NCBI GenBank assembly: GCA_048498515.1
Contig: JBEHXV010000024.1
Span: forward strand, 8,381 to 72,380
DNA: 64,000 nt
Origin: UBA4416 sp048498515
GTDB lineage: Bacteria > Bacteroidota > Bacteroidia > B-17B0 > Aurantibacillaceae
Reading direction: 5' to 3'
Both the position numbers and the translations under genes were made by a program. How positions within the stretch are numbered: position 1 is the first letter of the stretch; each line of letters starts with the position of its first letter. This document shows, one piece after another, positions 60,701-64,000 of the stretch. The notes below the pieces were generated by a model. That model had not been told where the DNA came from, did not search any database, and saw only the letters and a program-made list of their open reading frames with translations.

Positions 60701-62550
60701 ATGGCAGCTGCAGCGCTACCAAAACCATTTCCATTAACGTTACGGCTCTTCCATCCATTACCGTTACTCCAAGCAATACAACCATCTGTAGCGGCAGTTG
60801 TGTTTCGCTGAGTGCAACGGGTACAACTTCATATACATGGAATCCTGGTTCTGTGGCCAGTTTCTCTATTTCGGCTTGTCCAACATCCATGACCATTTAT
60901 ACGGTAACAGGATCGAACGGAACCTGTAGCACAACCAAAACAGCAACTGTAAACGTGACAGCAAGCCCGGTGGTGAGTGTTGCCGCTTCTTCAGCCAGCA
61001 TTTGTGCCGGACAAACAACAACATTAACGGCTAGTGGCGCCACCAACTACTCATGGCAGCCGGGAGCAATGACAACCACCGCAGTAGCAGTAACGCCAAC
61101 TACCACCACCATTTACACCGTTACCGGCACCAGCGGAAGCTGCAGTTCTACCAAAACCATTTCGGTTAATGTGACTTCCACGCCAAGCATTGCCGCTTCT
61201 GTTACAAGCACTAACATTTGCAGTGGCACATCTGTTGTGGTGAATGTTACCGGTAGCGCTGCTACTTATGCATGGCTGCCAACGGGTTCGGGAAATACCA
61301 GTACACTAAGCCCGTCATCCACAACCGTGTACACCGTAACCGGCAGTAATGGAAGCTGCAGTAGCACGCCTGTTACATTCAGCATTAATGTAACGCCTAC
61401 TCCAAGTACCGCTGTCACTGCCTCATCTGCTACTATTTGTACAGGACAAAGCACCACATTAACTGCAAGCGGTGCGGCTGTTTATGCATGGCAACCAGGA
61501 GCATTCACCACAACAGTAGTGGTGGTGTCGCCAACGGTTACCACCGTTTATACCGTTACCGGAAGTAACGGAGCTTGCAGCTCCACAGAAACTATCAGCA
61601 TCAATGTAGGGTCTGTGCCTACCATCGGATCATCTGTTACCAATACAACTATTTGCGATGGCTCATCTGCTACCGTAATGGTAACAGGCTCTGCCAGCAG
61701 CTACACCTGGTTGCCTTCAGGCTCAGGAAACATAAGTGTTTTGAGTCCTACAGTAACTACCGTGTATACAGTAACAGGTTCTAACGGAAGCTGCACCAGC
61801 GCTCCGGTTAACTTTACCATTACCGTCAATGCTTCGCCGGTGGTAAGCACCAGTGTAACCAATGTAAGTTGCTTTGGCCTATGCGATGGCTCGATGACCG
61901 TTACAGCCACAGGTGGAACAGGACCATATACTTACTCTTTAATACAAGGCGCACCAATTTGCATGGCCACTATTTGCAACAATTTATGCGCGGGAACCTA
62001 TACCATGAGGGTAACAAGTTCAGATGGCTGCTCAACAGATGCGCCGGTTGTTGTTACGCAGCCAGTGCAATTGGTAGCAACTGTTACAAGTACTAACGCA
62101 AGTTGTGGCACCTGCGCAGATGGAGCGGCAAACGCAGCGGTAAGCGGCGGAACAGGTCCATACACCTTTATGTGGAGCAACGGTGTAACAACTCCGGCTA
62201 ATCCTAATTTATTACCTGGATGTTATACAATAACCGTAACCGATATGAACGGTTGCTCAGATGTAAAATCAACCTGCATTACCTTTAGCACAAAAATGGA
62301 TGAGCTAACTAACAGCAACATCAGCATTTATCCGAATCCAAGCAATGGTGTATTCACCGTTTCAAACATAAAATACACCGAAAAACTGGATGTGATTATA
62401 ACCAATGCTTTAGGCCAAACAGTTGTGAATGAAACAGCCAAAAATGTTTCGGAACTGCAAATTGACATGAGTAAGCTAAGCAAAGGCATTTACTATTTAA
62501 AAGCAAGTACAGCCGAAGGCAGCAAACTGGTTAAGCTGATCCTGGAATAA
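57796..62550 (+). CDS. Giant multidomain T9SS-secreted matrixin-like protein with PKD, Ig-like and SprB repeats
   Basis: 1584 residues. Signal peptide to about 20, then an N-terminal domain and an IPT/TIG domain (about 195-280). The metalloprotease-like region has HELGHGHQLGH at 427-437 and Met-turn M445, spaced exactly as in matrixins (third His to Met, 8). The usual Gly between the second and third His is Gln (Q434), so activity is uncertain. Next come PKD (about 496-580), a jelly-roll (about 585-750), PKD (about 755-840), seven Ig-like 72-residue repeats (841-1346), two SprB-like repeats (about 1350-1490), and a T9SS sorting domain (about 1508-1584, SIYPNPSNGVF). Surface or secreted. Confidence 0.93.
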   Translation: MRKLLLACAIIAGTFIQASAQCLMYPVLLSQRVPQSALVIEGRVVDKNCFWNSAHDKIYTSNLIEVYKTFKNTSAPYIEVITEGGIVGNAKHVFEPTLELEIGQVGVFTLNSDNQPSQFGKAVYEAYASAQGFINYDVAQNIAVEPFNTYQNASSTLYNTIAQYTGANYVQVKAVNPFQASAPQHGNSVQNAAAITSFSPTTITAGTFSVLTINGTGFGAVSTPSLIGFKNADDGGATTISPVANEIVSWTATQIQVKVPTKAGTGVIRVNGVNSTGTLTIPYSHLNVNSSGIIYNTKHINQTSGGYLWTYNVNFNTNAPAKAAFQRSLQSWRCATYINWPTASTTSTISASANDGVNIVTFNSALGAGILGQCGSYFSGCGTNPSQSWFVAELDIQFANTPGGGTWQYGTAAPSGSQYDFESVTVHELGHGHQLGHVIKSIDLMHYALANGQSKRNLNTDDLNGGLSVMVRNAQAGGTCSLPLMTPLTSSNCALGSPVALFTANRTVVCPTQTVGFTDMSTGNPTAWAWTFAGGTPATSAVQNPTVTYNTPGTYSVQLVASNSNGSSTYSVAAYINVTSPASIPLIQDFQSATFAPTNWYVNDAGNDNVKWKLATTAGYSSTQSAVFDNYNDSINNRDELKTYVNLSGYSSAKMTFYRSYSQTFTSPYIDTLQIGVSTNCGTSMTSAYLKGGSQFTTAVSGNPNAVFTPTSITQWKKDSIDLTAYVGQSNVMISFINRGHYGDGIYLDNINITGVAATTPTAAITSASTGCTGQAITLTDASTGGPTSWTWTMPGGTPSSATTQNASVTYSTAGVKSITLTVSNTTGTTTAVKSITITATPTVAASITSTTICSGSVITQSLTGASSYTWAPAGSGATSTLSPTGTTVYTVTGSTGGCTSAVRNFTVNVTTTPTVGVTATSPTLCAGQTVTLTASGGTTYSWQPGAMTTTIVAVTPTSTTVYTVTGMNGSCSATKTISINVTALPSITVTPSNTTICSGSCVSLSATGTTSYTWNPGSVASFSISACPTSMTIYTVTGSNGTCSTTKTATVNVTASPVVSVAASSASICAGQTTTLTASGATNYSWQPGAMTTTAVAVTPTTTTIYTVTGTSGSCSSTKTISVNVTSTPSIAASVTSTNICSGTSVVVNVTGSAATYAWLPTGSGNTSTLSPSSTTVYTVTGSNGSCSSTPVTFSINVTPTPSTAVTASSATICTGQSTTLTASGAAVYAWQPGAFTTTVVVVSPTVTTVYTVTGSNGACSSTETISINVGSVPTIGSSVTNTTICDGSSATVMVTGSASSYTWLPSGSGNISVLSPTVTTVYTVTGSNGSCTSAPVNFTITVNASPVVSTSVTNVSCFGLCDGSMTVTATGGTGPYTYSLIQGAPICMATICNNLCAGTYTMRVTSSDGCSTDAPVVVTQPVQLVATVTSTNASCGTCADGAANAAVSGGTGPYTFMWSNGVTTPANPNLLPGCYTITVTDMNGCSDVKSTCITFSTKMDELTNSNISIYPNPSNGVFTVSNIKYTEKLDVIITNALGQTVVNETAKNVSELQIDMSKLSKGIYYLKASTAEGSKLVKLILE
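60316..61833 (+). repeat. Seven tandem Ig-like repeats of about 216-219 bp
   Basis: Within the 57796-62550 gene, residues 841-1346. Each unit has 'TICxG', a 'Y.W.PG' strand and 'TVYTVTGSNGSC'. Units 1, 5 and 7 share the LPTGSGNTSTLSP-like version; units 2, 4 and 6 share QPGAMTTTVAVTP; unit 3 is an outlier. Confidence 0.9.
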
Positions 62551-62573
62551 TTTCAATCTATATTAATCAACAT

Positions 62574-62605
62574 AAAAAGCCTCTCAATTTTTTGAGAGGC
62601 TTTTT
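62574..62605 (+). terminator. Terminator of the giant T9SS gene
   Basis: AAAAAGCCTCTCA (62574-62586) and TGAGAGGCTTTTT (62593-62605) pair, with A and T runs, 24 bases past the stop codon. Confidence 0.9.
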
Positions 62606-62622
62606 ATGTTATTACATTCAAC

Positions 62623-62691
62623 TCCGCCAGTTGGCGGATTGTGAACCGATATCCTTTATTTTTCTATTCCTATTCAAGTCCTCCGGACTTG
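62623..62691. repeat. Palindromes TCCGCC-AGTT-GGCGGA and CAAGTCC-TCC-GGACTTG
   Basis: The first (62623-62638) is the same submotif as within the repeats at 8456 and 38545. The second (62675-62691) is a perfect 7-bp hairpin. In the spacer between the terminator and the response regulator gene. Confidence 0.7.
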
Positions 62692-62707
62692 CAAGACTGA
62701 ATAAAAT

Positions 62708-63460
62708 TTAAACCGCATTCAAGCGATCTAAGAACGCATCTTTTTTACGGCGGCTGATCTCCAGTTGCGTACCATCTGTCATAATTGCGTAGCCTCCATC
62801 CACTTTTAAGAATCGTACAACATGGTTCATGTTAATTAAGTGATGGTGATGGATGCGAATAAAATCATTTTCGGGCAACAGGTCCTCGTAATGCTTTAAG
62901 CTGGCCGATACCATGAGTTTTTTTCCGCCTACCAGGTAAAAATTGGTATAGCTGCCATCAGCCTCGCAACGGATGATGTCTTTGATGCTGATGATCTCGT
63001 AAGCATTGCCGGTTGGCAATGTGATCTTGTTATAATTATCGTCGGTGCGTTTAAGGTTCTGGATCAGGAACTGAAGATTCTCCATGCTCGGCATGCTTGG
63101 CGAGGCTTTTTTTGACAGTACTTTTTCTACCGCCACTTTTAGTTCGTCAATATCAATAGGTTTAAGCAGGTAATCGCAGGCGCTGTACTTTATAGCTTTT
63201 AGCGCATGTTTATCGGTAGCGGTTGTAAAAATAATGTCGAACTTTAAGCCTTGCACTTTTTCCAGCACGTCAAAACCCGTTCCGTCGGGCATACTGATGT
63301 CAAGGAATAACAACTCGGGCTGAAGTGTTTTAATGAGTTCCACACCTTCGGCTACATTTTTTCCTAAACCTACCACTGTAATTTCGGGGAAATTTTTTTT
63401 GATGAGTGTAGCAAGCATTTCCCTGCTCTTTTGTTCATCTTCTATGATTAGTGCTTTCAT
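62708..63460 (-). CDS. LytTR-family response regulator
   Basis: 250 residues. Receiver domain (1-120) with E7-D8, phosphoacceptor D54 (LFLDISMPDG), Thr79/80 and K100 in LLKPIDIDEL. LytTR DNA-binding domain at about 145-245 (IIRCEADGSYTNFYL, FIRIHHHHLINMNHV). Works with the LytS-type kinase encoded upstream; such pairs often regulate envelope or cell-to-cell traits. The kinase stop is 86 bases ahead on the same strand. Confidence 0.94.
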   Translation of the reverse strand: MKALIIEDEQKSREMLATLIKKNFPEITVVGLGKNVAEGVELIKTLQPELLFLDISMPDGTGFDVLEKVQGLKFDIIFTTATDKHALKAIKYSACDYLLKPIDIDELKVAVEKVLSKKASPSMPSMENLQFLIQNLKRTDDNYNKITLPTGNAYEIISIKDIIRCEADGSYTNFYLVGGKKLMVSASLKHYEDLLPENDFIRIHHHHLINMNHVVRFLKVDGGYAIMTDGTQLEISRRKKDAFLDRLNAV

Positions 63461-63466
63461 ATGATG

Positions 63467-63507
63467 GAGTTATAAGTTATGAATTATGAGTTATAAGATA
63501 TGAATTA
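63467..63507. repeat. Degenerate tandem repeat upstream of the response regulator
   Basis: About three imperfect units of GAGTTATAAGTTATGAATTA-like sequence between the kinase stop and the regulator start. Confidence 0.6.
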
Positions 63508-63545
63508 AATTTATTTTTCTGCTTTTAAACTGCCGACGCTTCTGC

Positions 63546-64000
63546 CTACTTAATATATGGTATATACAAATCAACCTGTGTTCCTATGGGTTCTTTTTTA
63601 TCGTTATACAAATCTATAACATTTACATTTAAATTGGACTGGTGCATATTATTTAAAATTCGCACCCGTTCCTTGGTAATTTTCATTCCCAGCGATTTGT
63701 GCCGTGCAGCCGGTTGCAGACTTTGCAGCCTGGTGGCTTTTTCGCGGCCTACGCCGTTATCAATGACCGAGATTTTAACAAACTGATTAACCAGGCTGAT
63801 CTTCAGATCGATTTGACCCATGCCCTCTTTAGGATTAATGCCATGTAAAATGGCATTCTCCAGATAAGGCTGTATAAGCATTGGCGGAATCTCATCGTAA
63901 TCGCCATCAATGGCTTTGTCTACATGGATCACATAATTGAACTTGTTATCGAATCGCATTTTTTCGAGTTCCAGGTACAGCGTCAATGCTTCAATATCTT
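63546..64000 (-). CDS. Sensor histidine kinase, LytS type (C-terminal part; 5' end outside window)
   Basis: The frame stays open to the window edge, so the N-terminal sensor part and phosphorylated His are not seen. Visible is the end of the His_kinase segment (IEALTLYLELEKMRF), followed by HATPase_c motifs: N-box ENAILHGINPKE (about 55 residues in), G1-box IDNGVGREKA, G2-like KSLGMKITKERV and the C-terminal QVDLYIPYI. Partner of the LytTR regulator encoded downstream. Confidence 0.92.
   Translation of the reverse strand, partial: DIEALTLYLELEKMRFDNKFNYVIHVDKAIDGDYDEIPPMLIQPYLENAILHGINPKEGMGQIDLKISLVNQFVKISVIDNGVGREKATRLQSLQPAARHKSLGMKITKERVRILNNMHQSNLNVNVIDLYNDKKEPIGTQVDLYIPYIK

Noticed and set aside
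60316..61833. Possible noncoding tandem repeat or CRISPR
   Set aside because: Units are 216-219 bp, coding, and stay in one frame of a 1584-residue protein.
1..64000. tRNA or rRNA genes
   Set aside because: No intergenic stretch shows a cloverleaf with a T-loop GTTCRANNC and acceptor stem, and no rRNA core sequences were seen; a tRNAscan-SE run would be decisive.

Overview
The window comes from a member of the Bacteroidota (class Bacteroidia or a close relative). Supporting signs are several secreted proteins ending in type IX secretion (T9SS) type A sorting domains, a short 288-residue primary sigma factor, families largely confined to this phylum (DUF2480, IPExxxVDY, HU-CCDC81/SPOR, YtxJ), and eight matches to the Bacteroidota promoter element TAnnTTTG just upstream of start codons. 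Order and species cannot be fixed from the sequence. It reads as chromosomal and mostly housekeeping. I see no rRNA, tRNA, CRISPR array, transposase, integrase or phage gene.

Layout. 1-7.1 kb: the 3' end of ftsZ with a strong terminator, then envelope or secreted proteins (a von Willebrand A protein, small lipoproteins, a YCF48-like T9SS cargo). 7.1-11.4 kb: a minus-strand stress/regulatory block with an ECF42-type sigma factor and its YciI (DGPF) partner, VOC, SRPBCC and small alpha-beta-barrel proteins, and a second ECF sigma factor with a Cys-rich tail. 11.6-20.6 kb: pterin dehydratase, NAD(P)H oxidoreductase, superoxide dismutase, rpe, primary sigma factor, recN, an LTA-synthase-like sulfatase, fabI. 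20.6-24.6 kb: minus-strand run of aroA, a beta-barrel protein, DUF2480, SufT-like and DUF1571/LysM proteins. 24.7-33.4 kb: HU/SPOR protein, FAD oxidoreductase, a leucine-rich-repeat T9SS protein, and a PorE-like TPR/PD40 protein duplicated within itself. 33.5-37.7 kb: RimB-like, RimK and AstE/aspartoacylase genes in a tight operon, then an Omp85-like barrel. 37.7-38.7 kb: noncoding, with an inverted-repeat element and palindromes. 38.7-57.6 kb: lipA, OsmC, YtxJ, an overlooked 43-residue lipoprotein, ung, hemW, recX, an rRNA m5C methyltransferase, YbaB, an aspartyl protease/PDZ lipoprotein with an adjacent HTH-like protein, an envelope gene cluster, an amidohydrolase and PhoH. 57.8-64 kb: a 1584-residue modular matrixin-like T9SS protein, then a LytTR response regulator and the end of its LytS-type kinase.

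How the genes work together. Recurrent themes are envelope biogenesis and secretion, redox and stress protection (SOD, OsmC, YtxJ, ECF42/DGPF), and DNA repair (recN, recX, ung). The most unusual material is noncoding. Several families of dispersed intergenic palindromes keep their loop sequence while the stem arms change in a compensatory way. A roughly 400-bp element has terminal inverted repeats and two large hairpins. One palindrome sits inside the loop of an intrinsic terminator. No clearly new multi-gene system was found; the strongest candidates for something undescribed are the structured noncoding elements and the internally duplicated PorE-like protein.
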